39,411 nt of DNA from a bacterium (GTDB lineage Bacteria > Hydrothermota > UBA3073 > JACQXS01 > JAQTXJ01), in contig JAQTXJ010000018.1 in the NCBI GenBank assembly GCA_028688815.1, forward strand, positions 1 to 39,411. Direction: 5' to 3'. The notes beneath the pieces are model-generated. The model made no database searches. It was not told the DNA's origin and saw only the letters and a program-made list of their open reading frames with translations. Shown here in pieces: positions 7,726 to 17,609 of this stretch. How positions within the stretch are numbered: position 1 is the first letter of the stretch; every line of letters starts with the position of its first letter. A program made the translations under genes and the position numbers.

Positions 7726-8832
7726 ATGTTAAAAAAAGTATTATTTTTTGACCACTCAGCTCAGTTTGGGGGCGCCGAAAGAAGCCTGCTGGATATAATT
7801 TCAGGACTTAAGAAAACGGATAATACATTTGTAACTTCAAACGAAACAATACTGGCAAGATTTAAAAAAAGGGGAATACGATGTATTCTATTCCCTATGC
7901 CCCCAAGAATAGTTAATAAAAAACGAAATACCGGAATTAATTTGGGCGGGATTTATATTATCATAAAACTAATATTAAGATTTATCAATTTGTTAAGGAA
8001 AGAAAATCCCGACGTAGTATATACTAATTCCCAAAAAGCACATTTAATTGGCGGCATTTCGGCAAGAATTTTACAAATACCGGTATGCGTACATTTCAGG
8101 GATATTTTCAACCGGAATTTATTTTCAAAAATCTGGACGGTTGGTATTTACTTAATAGCGAATAAATTAATTGTCATTTCCAATGCTGTGGCAAAACAAT
8201 TTCCTGCATCCGGTAAAATAAAAATTATTTATAACGGGATAGATATAAAATTAAATTCAGAAAAGAGAAAAAAACAAAATTCTTGTTTTGTCGTTGGTTA
8301 TGCAGGGCAAATTGCGCGATGGAAGGGTATAGAATATTTTATTCAATCAGCAGGTATAATTATGCAGAAAAAGAAGATAAATATCAAATTTGTTGTAGTT
8401 GGGGGGCCAATTTTTGGAGACGAAGAATATCTAAAGGAACTAAAAGATTTAACCCAAAAACTAAAATTAGAAGACAGTATTCAATTTAAGGGAGTTGTAG
8501 AGAACGCCATAAATGAAATTTCGGAATTTGATGTATTAGTTCATCCGTCGGTTTTGCCCGAGCCTTTTGGCCGCGTACTTATAGAGGCCGGGGCGCTCGG
8601 GAAACCCGTTATTTCAACAAACATAGGTGCCGTTCCTGAAATCGTCATAGATGGGGAAACCGGCATTCTTGTTCCCGTTAAAAACGCATCTGCAATTGCA
8701 GAGGGGATAGCTAAATTGCTTGATAATCCGCAATTTACTTCTTTACTTGGGCAAAATGCGAATAAACGGGTTAAAGAATATTTTAACTTGACGAATACGA
8801 TAATTTCTGTTCAAAATATAGTAAGTGGATAG
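7726..8832 (+). CDS. Glycosyltransferase family 4
   Basis: Retaining GT-B glycosyltransferase of 368 residues that probably adds a sugar to a surface polysaccharide or lipid carrier at the cytoplasmic membrane face. The N-terminal acceptor domain begins FFDHSAQFGGAERSLLDI, with the Gly-Gly-Ala-Glu motif common in GT4. The C-terminal donor domain has VVGYAGQIARWKG and the E-x7-E motif in EPFGRVLIEAG, followed by GKPVISTNIGAVPEIV. The sugar cannot be told from sequence. The next gene, another GT4 enzyme, starts 35 bp later on the same strand, suggesting one short transcription unit. No Shine-Dalgarno is seen. Confidence 0.88.
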   Translation: MLKKVLFFDHSAQFGGAERSLLDIISGLKKTDNTFVTSNETILARFKKRGIRCILFPMPPRIVNKKRNTGINLGGIYIIIKLILRFINLLRKENPDVVYTNSQKAHLIGGISARILQIPVCVHFRDIFNRNLFSKIWTVGIYLIANKLIVISNAVAKQFPASGKIKIIYNGIDIKLNSEKRKKQNSCFVVGYAGQIARWKGIEYFIQSAGIIMQKKKINIKFVVVGGPIFGDEEYLKELKDLTQKLKLEDSIQFKGVVENAINEISEFDVLVHPSVLPEPFGRVLIEAGALGKPVISTNIGAVPEIVIDGETGILVPVKNASAIAEGIAKLLDNPQFTSLLGQNANKRVKEYFNLTNTIISVQNIVSG

Positions 8833-8867
8833 AAGTGTAATAAAAAGATACAAGTAATTTTATTTAT

Positions 8868-9959
8868 ATGAAAATAGCTATAATTCATGATTATTTGAAT
8901 CAGTATGGTGGTGCGGAAAGAGTCTTAGAAGTAGTTCATGAAATATGGCCGGATGCTCCCGTATTTACTCTTTTTTATGATTTAAGAAAAATACCATCTC
9001 ACTTTAAGGATTGGAAAATTACTCCTACTTTTGCTCAACGGTTACCATTTTTGTCAACGAATTACGAGAAGTATTTTGCATTATACCCGACTGCAATAGA
9101 ACAGATAGACCTCAGAGAGTTTGATGTAGTACTTTCCATATCGTCAGCATGGGCAAAAGGAATTTTGACAACCCCTAATACCGTTCATATTTCTTATCTT
9201 TTAAATCCTATGAGGTTTGCCTGGGATGAATATTATTTACAGGTAAAAAGAACAAACGTTGTGCTTAGAATGTGGTTAAGACTATTGATGAATAGGATAA
9301 GGATTTGGGATGTGATTTCTGCCAACAGGATAGATTCTCTTATAACCATATCCGAAACGGTCAGGAAACGAGCATTAAAGTATTATAAACAGGATTCCGT
9401 TATAATATATCCTCCGTGTGATACTAAGTTTTTTGCTCCTGACCCGACTTTAAAAGTTCAGGACTATTTTCTTGTAGTTGCAAGACTTAAAACGTATAAA
9501 AGAATAGACATAGCCGTAGAAGCTTTTAGCAAATTAGGACTTCCCTTGCTTATAATCGGGGATGGAGAGGCAAGAGGGGCGCTAGAAAAAATTGCCCGTC
9601 CGAACGTTCAATTTCTGGGAAGATTAGACGATAAAAAGTTACGAAGTTATTACCAAAGAGCTCAAGCCGTTATTTTTCCTACATTAGAAGACTTTGGAAT
9701 CATTCCTCTCGAGGCTCAATCCTGCGGCACCCCCGTTATTGCATTTAAAGGAGGGGGCGCTTTGGAAACGGTAAAAGCAGGAGAAACGGGAGAGTTCTTT
9801 TATCCGCAAACAACGTCTGCTTTGATGGAAGTAATTAAGAATTTTGACCGTTCAAAATACAAACTGGATGTTTTACAAAAACATTCAGGCTCTTTTGATA
9901 AAGAAATATTTAAACAAAAATTAAAAAGTTTTGTTGAAAAGAACTTAAGTCATTCATAG
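8868..9959 (+). CDS. Glycosyltransferase family 4, WbaZ-like
   Basis: Second GT-B enzyme, 363 residues. The start MKIAIIHDYLNQYGGAERVL, the DAPVFTLFYD stretch and the SYLLNPMRFAWDEYY segment resemble WbaZ-like mannosyltransferases. The donor domain has FLVVARLKTYKRIDIAVEAF and the nucleotide-sugar motif EDFGIIPLEAQSCGTPVIAF. It probably acts in O-antigen or other envelope glycan assembly. Little sequence is shared with the GT4 gene before it beyond fold-level motifs. It precedes comEC by 44 bp on the same strand. No Shine-Dalgarno is seen. Confidence 0.88.
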   Translation: MKIAIIHDYLNQYGGAERVLEVVHEIWPDAPVFTLFYDLRKIPSHFKDWKITPTFAQRLPFLSTNYEKYFALYPTAIEQIDLREFDVVLSISSAWAKGILTTPNTVHISYLLNPMRFAWDEYYLQVKRTNVVLRMWLRLLMNRIRIWDVISANRIDSLITISETVRKRALKYYKQDSVIIYPPCDTKFFAPDPTLKVQDYFLVVARLKTYKRIDIAVEAFSKLGLPLLIIGDGEARGALEKIARPNVQFLGRLDDKKLRSYYQRAQAVIFPTLEDFGIIPLEAQSCGTPVIAFKGGGALETVKAGETGEFFYPQTTSALMEVIKNFDRSKYKLDVLQKHSGSFDKEIFKQKLKSFVEKNLSHS

Positions 9960-10003
9960 CCGTAACCCTACAAGGTGTTACTCAAGAATTGTAGTGTTTT
10001 GAA

Positions 10004-12322
10004 ATGCGGAGACCTGCATTTATAACCTTTCTTGCATTTAGTTCTGGAATTATAACTGCTTATTTTAATAATCTCCCGTTATCCTGCATCGCTATTTTTT
10101 TGCTTATAATTTGCAGCTTTTATTTTATCTCTAATATTTGTAAATTTCCCCCAGGTTTATTAAACTTAAATTGTATTTTCATTCTCATTACTTCAGGGAT
10201 GTTGTTATATGAAGTTTCTACGACTTTATTTCCGGCAAATCATATAATAAATTATGTAGATAAAACAACCCATAGCAGGGGGGATTTTTGTGTTATTGCA
10301 AAAGTTATAAAAGACCCCGAAGTAAAAATCACTCAAACCGTAATTGAATGTGAGGTAGAGAGCGTAGAAATAGACAGTCATAGCATACAAACTGCAGGGA
10401 AAATAATTCTTACATTAAATTATCCCGATGAAAAATTTGAATACGGAGACAGGTTAAAACTTAATAATCCAAAATTATCAACACCCGAATTTCCAAAAAA
10501 TCCCGAAGATTTTAATTATAAGGAAGTTCTTGCAAGAAATAAAGTTTACGTTACAGCACGTACGTTTGATATTGAATTTATTAATAATAGCGGGTTTCCT
10601 ATATTAAAGAACGCCTTGAGAATAAAAAAGTTTATCAACAATACAATATCTGCCAACCTTACGCTTAACCAGGCGAGCTTGTTAAAAGGTTTGGTAACCG
10701 GTGAACGCGGATTGCTCCCGCCCGAAGTATATGAGCAATTTCAAAATACCGGCACGATACACATACTTGCCATTTCCGGATTTAATGTGGGACTTATTGC
10801 ACTTATTGTGTTTTTAGGGCTTACCCTGTTCAGAATCCCTTTGGCGATAAAGAGAATCGTTACAGCAGTATTTATTATAACTTACGCATTTGTTGTCGGG
10901 CTGGAACCTCCCATAGTCAGGTCAACGATAATGACAATACTGGGAATGATTGCTTTGACTGCCGAAAGAGACATCGATATGTTGAACGTGATAGCTTTTT
11001 CGGGATTGATTATATTGTGTTTTACCCCGCAGGCTCTATTTGATGTGAGTTTTCAGTTGTCGTTTATAGCAATAATATCTTTAATTTATTTGTCTTCCGA
11101 ATTATATACGTTATTTTTTTATAAATTGGAATCGAACGCGGGTAAATATTTGGGCTTATTCTTTAGCACCTCATTGGCTGCGCAAGTAGGGAGTATACCT
11201 ATAATCACTTATTACTTTTATAGAATTTCAATAATATCAATCATTGCTAATCTTTTCATAATCCCGTTAAGTAGTTTGTGTATTATATTGACTTTCTTGA
11301 TAAGTTTTTTCTCTTTAATCCATTTTCATTTAATGACCAATATTTTTTCTTCGATTGGTTGGATAACCGCTACCGTTACGCTTAAGTTTGCAGAATTGTT
11401 TAGCGCTGTACCTTATGGGAATATGTGGGTACATAAACCGAATATAGTTTTTGTAATCTGGGAGTATTTTGCAATCATAAGTATAATAAGCCTTTTGAAC
11501 TTTAATAAAAACAGAAAATTGATTATATATAACTGGTACTCATATTTATGGACGTATGAACCGGAGGTAAATTTTGTAGTTTGGAATCATCCTAAAATTT
11601 TAAGTAGGGAATTATTTAAATTTAATAAAGGGAAAAACCTTTTCGTATATACCATATTAATAGGAATAATTATTTTTATATGGTCAAAAGTTTACGGTTA
11701 TAATAACTCGGAATTAAAATTAGTATGCCTGTCAAAAACAAGTTCTACGATTATTAAAACCCCGGACAAGCGAGTAATATTAGTTAACGGCGGGGTATAT
11801 GCGTCTTATCTTGATTCCGGGAAGGATAAGATTGCACCTTATCTCCGGGCGAACGGAATATCAAAAATTGATTGTCTTGTAATGACAAATCCGGATAAAG
11901 AAAAAATCGATGAACTAAAATATATTTTTAATAATTTCAAGATAAAGAACATTATTGCTTCTGAAGAATGTTTACTGGATACAAAAATATTTGAATATAT
12001 TCGGATTAAAAACATTCGATACAGTTTTATGGAAAAAGAAAATGATTGGTTTAAATATAGTTATGGAGACGTAGATTTTTTATTTTCTACGGGAGATAAA
12101 ATGTGTATGCTTATAAAAGGTAAAAATGACAGTATTGCAGTAGTATCAAGAAAAGTGGATAGTATTGGAGAAAATAATGTTCAAAAAACATTTGTAACGG
12201 ATAGTGATGGTGCGATATTTATAAAAACGGACAGCAAAAAAATTAAATATGAAACAATAAAAAGTTTATCCACAGAAGAGTCTCTAAAATGTAGGTTGTT
12301 AAGATATTTAGGAATAGCGTAA
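10004..12322 (+). CDS. ComEC/Rec2-like DNA channel with degenerate hydrolase domain
   Basis: Polytopic inner-membrane protein of 772 residues, the family that carries incoming single-stranded DNA in natural transformation. Order: two or three N-terminal helices and a DUF4131-like OB region (~1-190), the Competence domain (~215-490) with HILAISGFNVGL and GLEPPIVRSTIMTILGMIAL, a further helix near 555, and a C-terminal metallo-beta-lactamase-like domain (~570-740). In the last domain the metal motif usually read as THxHxDH is TNPDKEKID (628-636), and the earlier DxG is NGG (595-597), so the nuclease site looks dead. It ends 10 bp before the convergent lipoprotein gene. Confidence 0.9.
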   Translation: MRRPAFITFLAFSSGIITAYFNNLPLSCIAIFLLIICSFYFISNICKFPPGLLNLNCIFILITSGMLLYEVSTTLFPANHIINYVDKTTHSRGDFCVIAKVIKDPEVKITQTVIECEVESVEIDSHSIQTAGKIILTLNYPDEKFEYGDRLKLNNPKLSTPEFPKNPEDFNYKEVLARNKVYVTARTFDIEFINNSGFPILKNALRIKKFINNTISANLTLNQASLLKGLVTGERGLLPPEVYEQFQNTGTIHILAISGFNVGLIALIVFLGLTLFRIPLAIKRIVTAVFIITYAFVVGLEPPIVRSTIMTILGMIALTAERDIDMLNVIAFSGLIILCFTPQALFDVSFQLSFIAIISLIYLSSELYTLFFYKLESNAGKYLGLFFSTSLAAQVGSIPIITYYFYRISIISIIANLFIIPLSSLCIILTFLISFFSLIHFHLMTNIFSSIGWITATVTLKFAELFSAVPYGNMWVHKPNIVFVIWEYFAIISIISLLNFNKNRKLIIYNWYSYLWTYEPEVNFVVWNHPKILSRELFKFNKGKNLFVYTILIGIIIFIWSKVYGYNNSELKLVCLSKTSSTIIKTPDKRVILVNGGVYASYLDSGKDKIAPYLRANGISKIDCLVMTNPDKEKIDELKYIFNNFKIKNIIASEECLLDTKIFEYIRIKNIRYSFMEKENDWFKYSYGDVDFLFSTGDKMCMLIKGKNDSIAVVSRKVDSIGENNVQKTFVTDSDGAIFIKTDSKKIKYETIKSLSTEESLKCRLLRYLGIA

Positions 12323-12332
12323 ATCAAAACAT

Positions 12333-14375
12333 TTATTCGCGGTCAAAATAATCTACTGCAACTCCGGCAGGTTGTCCTATCCATTGTTTTAGCGAACGGG
12401 TAAATAAAGTATCTCCCGAGGGATTAAATTTTATTACTGTGCAGTTGTCTGCATCTACTGCCCAGCAACTTCCGTCTGTCGAATAAACTTTTATACCTGA
12501 TGGATTGCCTAAATTATATTCGTCTATGACCTGTGTTCCACCTCCAAAATTAATAATTACTATACGGTGATTATAAGCGTCAGAAACCCAGACTTTTCTT
12601 CGTGTGTTATCAATGGATAGCGAAGCAGGGCCATTGAATCCTGCAAATTTCTCTATCGTATCGCAATTAGCAGAAACTCTTATTACATTATTGTATCCTG
12701 AATTGGCTACCCAGCAATCTCCGGTAGTTGAATCAATGTCTAAATAAGATCCGCAAAAGTCGTAAGTCGAAGAAGCTTTAATTAAAGTGTCTGTATCACA
12801 CAAAAATACTCTTCCAGATTGAACTCCTTCGGGAAATCTGTACGAAAACTCCACCGTCCAGAGCCTATTGCGAGATTCGTCAAAAGCAATGGCAAGCATC
12901 CAATGTTGTACTGCACTATCAGGGAAGTTTTCCGGGATAGGAACATCTATTGTTTTTAGTATATCTCCTGCCGGAGAAAGCTTTACTATTTTTCCCCACC
13001 ATGCAAATGCAAACCAACAATTACCGTCTTTGTCTACGCAGGGAGTGGATGGATTTGCCGCTTTAGGAATACTATATGCTCTATTGAATAAAACATCTTT
13101 TAAGTGGTTGTCAAATCTATATACTTGTTGGTTACTTGAAGAAGCTACCCATAGATCTCCGCCGGGAGAATTTCCGGGACGCTGATCAACTGCGAGAGTT
13201 AGAGGGTCTAAAGCAGAACATTGTTGGTGCCCAATTGAATCAAGAAAAGTTCCTTTAGCGCTGATGTGGATAATCAGCCCCACCTCTTTTTGAAAACATA
13301 CAAATATTGCACCTTCCCTTATTTTAACCGGAACTTGAATGGAATCAGACCAGTCAGACCGTCTGCCGCCTTTATCTTTAGCTTTGACTTTAATATAAAA
13401 ATACCCATAACAATGGAAAGGAATATTATAAATATGCGTATCTACAACTGTTTGTCCGCTTGCAATAGGTTGTGTCCAGTGAGTGGGGCTACCGTCTCCG
13501 TAATCAAACATATATAAAATGGAATCATTGTCGGGGTCGGCAGTTGTTGCAGTTGCTATAACAGGTTCGTCTACATAACAAAGCGATGTGCTTATGTTTG
13601 GCGTTCCCGGGGTATTAGGTGCATTCCCAGGAGTATTTTCCGTTGTAAAAAACCATAGGTCTCCTACGGATATTTTATTGAAATTATCTCTTGCCGATAC
13701 TTTCCAATAATAAGTAGTGGCAATGTCAAGATTATAGGGTAATTCATAAGAAACTGTTGTAGATGTGAAACAGCTGGAATCTTTAATTATGGTATCCGGC
13801 GAAGTAAATGAACTACTTGTATCAAAATATACTGTATAAAAAACAGTGTCTTTATCCGGGTCTCCGCTGTCCCATGTTAACGCAAGACCATTTATTGAAA
13901 CGTCAATCGCTGAGCTGTCGGGAAATGGATTATGGGGCTTGATTGGGGTCCTATTGCCCGTCAGGGAAATTAAAAACCATCCGATATCCGACCAGTTGCT
14001 CCATCTATGATAAGTTTTTGTCTGAACTTTAACACGCCAATAATATTTTGCCGTGTCTGAAAATATAAGAGGGCAGTTGTAGAAACTTCCGGTTTCAGTT
14101 GCGATAGTATCAATTAAAAAAGAACTAAAATTAATGGATTTGCTTATCTGCAAACAATATAATTCTTGTTTGTTGATGTATTTCCATAAAAATGACAATT
14201 TCTTTCCCGGGTGTAAGGTATCTCCTATTGGTCTTTGTATTATGGGGCCTTTTGCTGATGGAGGAGTAAAAGGGTTGTTCAACTTGCATCCTAATAATAT
14301 TATTATAAAAAATAAAAATATTATTAGTCCGTTTTTGAATATTTTATCTTTCATTATCTTAGAAACTCTAACCAA
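12333..14375 (-). CDS. Lipoprotein B: Fn3/PKD domains and NHL-like propeller
   Basis: Envelope lipoprotein of 680 residues, paralogous along its length to lipoprotein A (14867-16906). The lipobox LLGC places the lipidated Cys at residue 30; a start at Met8 (MKDKIFKNG) would give a more usual signal peptide. Ig/Fn3-like domains follow (~45-245), then a PKD-like domain (~270-350, with [15 protein letters not shown]). The C-terminal ~330 residues carry repeated WVA/WVS/CWA-type strands ([33 protein letters not shown]) of an NHL-like beta-propeller. No enzyme motif is visible; binding or adhesion is inferred. It is the last gene of the glyA run, 42 bp after the dCMP deaminase. Confidence 0.82.
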   Translation of the reverse strand: MVRVSKIMKDKIFKNGLIIFLFFIIILLGCKLNNPFTPPSAKGPIIQRPIGDTLHPGKKLSFLWKYINKQELYCLQISKSINFSSFLIDTIATETGSFYNCPLIFSDTAKYYWRVKVQTKTYHRWSNWSDIGWFLISLTGNRTPIKPHNPFPDSSAIDVSINGLALTWDSGDPDKDTVFYTVYFDTSSSFTSPDTIIKDSSCFTSTTVSYELPYNLDIATTYYWKVSARDNFNKISVGDLWFFTTENTPGNAPNTPGTPNISTSLCYVDEPVIATATTADPDNDSILYMFDYGDGSPTHWTQPIASGQTVVDTHIYNIPFHCYGYFYIKVKAKDKGGRRSDWSDSIQVPVKIREGAIFVCFQKEVGLIIHISAKGTFLDSIGHQQCSALDPLTLAVDQRPGNSPGGDLWVASSSNQQVYRFDNHLKDVLFNRAYSIPKAANPSTPCVDKDGNCWFAFAWWGKIVKLSPAGDILKTIDVPIPENFPDSAVQHWMLAIAFDESRNRLWTVEFSYRFPEGVQSGRVFLCDTDTLIKASSTYDFCGSYLDIDSTTGDCWVANSGYNNVIRVSANCDTIEKFAGFNGPASLSIDNTRRKVWVSDAYNHRIVIINFGGGTQVIDEYNLGNPSGIKVYSTDGSCWAVDADNCTVIKFNPSGDTLFTRSLKQWIGQPAGVAVDYFDRE

Positions 14376-14417
14376 TATTAATAAAATAAATTCTATTAGT
14401 TAAAATCAGGGAAGAGT

Positions 14418-14867
14418 TTATTCAATGCTAAACTTTCTGATTTTTATTTTTGCTTCTTTGAGGATATTTTGAGAGAGCTTATCGTTGTAAGGATTGGCAT
14501 AAATAACTTCTTTAATGCCAGCGTTTATAATCTGTTTGCTGCATATAAAACAAGGGAAATTAGTAATGTAAATGGAAGCTTTATTTATTACAACTCCCAT
14601 TTTAGCGGCTTGAATTATTGCATTTTGTTCCCCGTGAAGACCCTTGCAAAGTTCATGTCTTTCACCTGTAGGGATTTTTAACTTTTCTCTTATGCATTCT
14701 GTTTTATCGCAATGTTGTATCCCGGAAGGCGCGCCGTTGTAGCCCGTAGATAAAATTCTTTTATCTTTGACGACTACTGCACCTACTTTTCTTCTAAGGC
14801 AGGTTGACCTTTCTGCAATGAGAAATGCGATGCGCATAAAATACTCATCCCAGCTTGGTCTTTCCAT
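14418..14867 (-). CDS. dCMP deaminase, ComEB-like
   Basis: Zinc enzyme that converts dCMP to dUMP, feeding thymidylate synthesis. The 149 residues are normal for the family. Zinc and catalytic residues are intact: His78 and Glu80 in LHGEQNA, and Cys106 and Cys109 in PCFICS. A second Cys/His cluster ([15 protein letters not shown]) matches the extra zinc site seen in many dCMP deaminases. Its ATG overlaps the stop codon of lipoprotein A by one base (TAATG), so it is translationally coupled to a surface-protein gene. It lies between two paralogous lipoprotein genes, an unusual place. The link to thymidylate made with one-carbon units from GlyA upstream is plausible. Confidence 0.94.
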   Translation of the reverse strand: MERPSWDEYFMRIAFLIAERSTCLRRKVGAVVVKDKRILSTGYNGAPSGIQHCDKTECIREKLKIPTGERHELCKGLHGEQNAIIQAAKMGVVINKASIYITNFPCFICSKQIINAGIKEVIYANPYNDKLSQNILKEAKIKIRKFSIE

Positions 14868-16906
14868 TATTCGCGTTCAAAATAATCTACTGCAACTCCG
14901 GCAGGTTGTCCCCATAGAGATACCGTGCGGGTAAATAAAGTATCTCCTGAAGAATTAAATTTCAGTACCTTACTGCTGTCCGGATCCGTTGCCCAGCAAC
15001 TCCCATCCGGCGAATAGACTTTTATACCCGATGGGCTACCTAAAGCATATTGGTCTATGACCTGTGTTCCGCCTCCAAAATTAATAATTACTATACGGTG
15101 ATTATAAGTATCGGAAATCCATATTTTTCTTCTTACATTGTCAACAGACAATGAAGCAGGTTGATTAAATCCTGCAAACTTGTCTATTGTATTGCCATCA
15201 GCAGAGACTCTTATTACATTGTTAAATCCTGCATTAGCTACCCAACAATCTCCTGTGCTTGAATCAATGTCTAAATAAGAACCACAAAAATCGTAAGTCG
15301 CAGATGCTTTAATTAAAGTTCCACTCGTATCATATAGGAATAATCTTCCCGGTTGAGCTCCTCCCGACACTTCCATTGCAAATTCTACTGCCCATATTCT
15401 ACCGCGAGCTTCATCATAAGCAATTGAAGGTATCACATCATAAAAGTGTGTTCCTAAAGGAACAAGTATAGTTTTTAAGGTGTCTCCGATGGGAGAAAGT
15501 TTGACTATTTTTCCCCACCACGCGAATGCAATCCAACAATTACCGTCTTTATCTACACAGGGAGTGGAGGGATTAGATTCTTTAGGAACGCTATAAACTC
15601 TGTTAAATAAAATATTATTTAAATGATTATTAAATCTAAATACTTGCTGGTTATTTGTAGAAGCTGCCCAAACGTCTCCCCCAGGAGAATTTCCGGGGCG
15701 TTGGTCAATAGTAATAGTTGCAGGGTCTAAAGAAGAGCATTGTTGATGACCAATTGAATCAAGGAAAGTTCCTTTAGCGCTAATATGGACAATGGGGCCT
15801 GCATTATTCGGGAAACATACGAACATTGCGCCTTCTCTTATTTTAACCTGAATTTGAACGGAATCAGACCACCCGGATTGTCTCCCTCCCATATCTTTCG
15901 CCTTAACTTTAACATAAAAATATCCATAACAATGGAAAGGAACGTTATAAATATGTGTATCTACAACTGTTTGTCCGCTTGCGATAGGTGCCGTCCAGTG
16001 AGTCGCGCTTCCATCTCCGTAATCAAACATATAAAGGATAGGATCTCCCTCAGGGTCAGTAGTCGTTGCATTTGCTATAACGGGTTCATCTACATAATAA
16101 GGAGATGCGCTTACGATATTTGGAGTGCCTGGTGTAACGGGTGGATTTCCTATGGTACCGGTATCTTCCGTTGTGAAAAACCATAAATCCCCTACTGATG
16201 TTGCATCATAATTATCTCTTGCGGATATTTTCCAATAATAAGTGGTGGCAATGTCAAGATTAAAAGGCAATTGGTAAGAAACGGTTGCAGTAGGAAAACA
16301 ACTCGAGTCTTTAATTATGGTATCCGGCGAAGTAAATGAACTGTTTGTATCAAAATATACTGTATAAAAAACAGTGTCTCCGTTCGGATCTCCACTATTC
16401 CATGTTAAGACAAGACTATCGGTTGAAATATTAGTTGCGGCACTGTCGGGGAATGGATTATTAGGTTTAATCGGCGGACTATTCCCTTCTGTGGAGATTA
16501 CAAAACTGTCAATGCTCGACCAATCGCTCCATTTATGATAAGTTTTTGTTTTAACTTTAGCGCGCCAATAATATTTTACTTTGTCCAAAAATAAAAAGGA
16601 GCAGTTGCAATAATTTCCCGATTCGGTTGATGCAGTGTCAATAAAAGGCAAATTAAAATTACTGGTTTTGCTTACTTGGAAACAATAAGATTCTTGTCTT
16701 TTAACATATTTCCATCGGAATTGTATTTTATTGCCCGGGCGGATTTTTTCTCCGTCTATTGGTTTATCTAATGTTGGTCCTTTTGCTAACGGAGGCGTGA
16801 AAGGATTGTTTAACTTGCAACCTGAAAATATTATTATAAATATAAAAGACAAAAACAAGAGTAACTTAATACCTTTAATTTTCATTGTTTTACCAATCAT
16901 ATCCAA
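14867..16906 (-). CDS. Lipoprotein A: Fn3/PKD domains and NHL-like propeller
   Basis: Envelope lipoprotein of 679 residues, colinear with lipoprotein B and highly similar to it by eye. Lipobox FSGC at residues 27-30 is followed by the same KLNNPFTPP stretch. The PKD-like [15 protein letters not shown] and the propeller strands [16 protein letters not shown] and [17 protein letters not shown] match the paralogue nearly word for word, ending [11 protein letters not shown] as B does. The first ATG (16906) overlaps the upstream gene by 17 bp. An ATG seven codons later (16885, [10 protein letters not shown]) gives a better signal peptide and a 4-bp gap, and B has an equivalent Met8, so the later start is likely. 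Function unknown; surface binding is inferred. Confidence 0.82.
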   Translation of the reverse strand: MDMIGKTMKIKGIKLLLFLSFIFIIIFSGCKLNNPFTPPLAKGPTLDKPIDGEKIRPGNKIQFRWKYVKRQESYCFQVSKTSNFNLPFIDTASTESGNYCNCSFLFLDKVKYYWRAKVKTKTYHKWSDWSSIDSFVISTEGNSPPIKPNNPFPDSAATNISTDSLVLTWNSGDPNGDTVFYTVYFDTNSSFTSPDTIIKDSSCFPTATVSYQLPFNLDIATTYYWKISARDNYDATSVGDLWFFTTEDTGTIGNPPVTPGTPNIVSASPYYVDEPVIANATTTDPEGDPILYMFDYGDGSATHWTAPIASGQTVVDTHIYNVPFHCYGYFYVKVKAKDMGGRQSGWSDSVQIQVKIREGAMFVCFPNNAGPIVHISAKGTFLDSIGHQQCSSLDPATITIDQRPGNSPGGDVWAASTNNQQVFRFNNHLNNILFNRVYSVPKESNPSTPCVDKDGNCWIAFAWWGKIVKLSPIGDTLKTILVPLGTHFYDVIPSIAYDEARGRIWAVEFAMEVSGGAQPGRLFLYDTSGTLIKASATYDFCGSYLDIDSSTGDCWVANAGFNNVIRVSADGNTIDKFAGFNQPASLSVDNVRRKIWISDTYNHRIVIINFGGGTQVIDQYALGSPSGIKVYSPDGSCWATDPDSSKVLKFNSSGDTLFTRTVSLWGQPAGVAVDYFERE

Positions 16907-17606
16907 CGCCTATTAAAAACACACCAATATTAACAGGTAAAGGAGGGGTTTCATTATCTATTTTTACAGTGATTCTTGCAAGAGATATATTTGTTGAAAA
17001 ATATACGTTTTTAAGCATGGAAGAAAAAAGTCCCTGGGTGTTTTTTTCCGAATCGTTTTCTATAGAGTTTATATTTTTAAGAAAAGGTTTGAATATTAAC
17101 GAGGCGCCTATTTCTTCAAAGCTTCCTTCTTTTAGAGAAGCAATGCTTAATAATAATTTTACTCCTATTTTAGGAGTTGGTATAAAGGTTGTTTTTAACC
17201 CACCATAAATACCTGTTCTTGTCTCGTCTATTTGATCTGAATAAGCAAATGAACTCAATTGCCCGTAAGCTAATCCGGCTGCATCTATTCTTATCATACC
17301 AATACAGGGAGCAATTTGGAATTTATTAATGTCAAAACGATAATATAGTGTCGGAATAGCACAATTTAATCCGATACGTACGTCTATGGAATCTCCTTCA
17401 TTATTGCTTTCTTTTACATTGCAGTTTGCGGAAATATAAAGATTATCTATTGAGAGTCCAATTTTCTTATATTCATATTCTATTGTAGGATTCAAAACTA
17501 CTGCGGTGATAGGGACACCTACTAAATCCTGAACATTTGTTATGTAGGATGTGTTGAATCCTATATTCAGCCTATTAAGCAACAACAGTAAAATCAAATT
17601 ACTCAT
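16890..17606 (-). CDS. Putative outer-membrane beta-barrel protein
   Basis: 238 residues with a short hydrophobic N-terminus (MSNLILLLLLN) and alternating hydrophobic/polar segments throughout, consistent with membrane beta-strands. It ends in VGYDW, and a C-terminal aromatic residue is the usual BAM recognition signal of barrels. No family is recognised. It starts 3 bp after glyA and runs into lipoprotein A, so it sits inside the same transcription unit. A role as an outer-membrane partner of the two lipoproteins is only suggested by position. Confidence 0.65.
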   Translation of the reverse strand: MSNLILLLLLNRLNIGFNTSYITNVQDLVGVPITAVVLNPTIEYEYKKIGLSIDNLYISANCNVKESNNEGDSIDVRIGLNCAIPTLYYRFDINKFQIAPCIGMIRIDAAGLAYGQLSSFAYSDQIDETRTGIYGGLKTTFIPTPKIGVKLLLSIASLKEGSFEEIGASLIFKPFLKNINSIENDSEKNTQGLFSSMLKNVYFSTNISLARITVKIDNETPPLPVNIGVFLIGVGYDW

Positions 17607-17609
17607 AAA

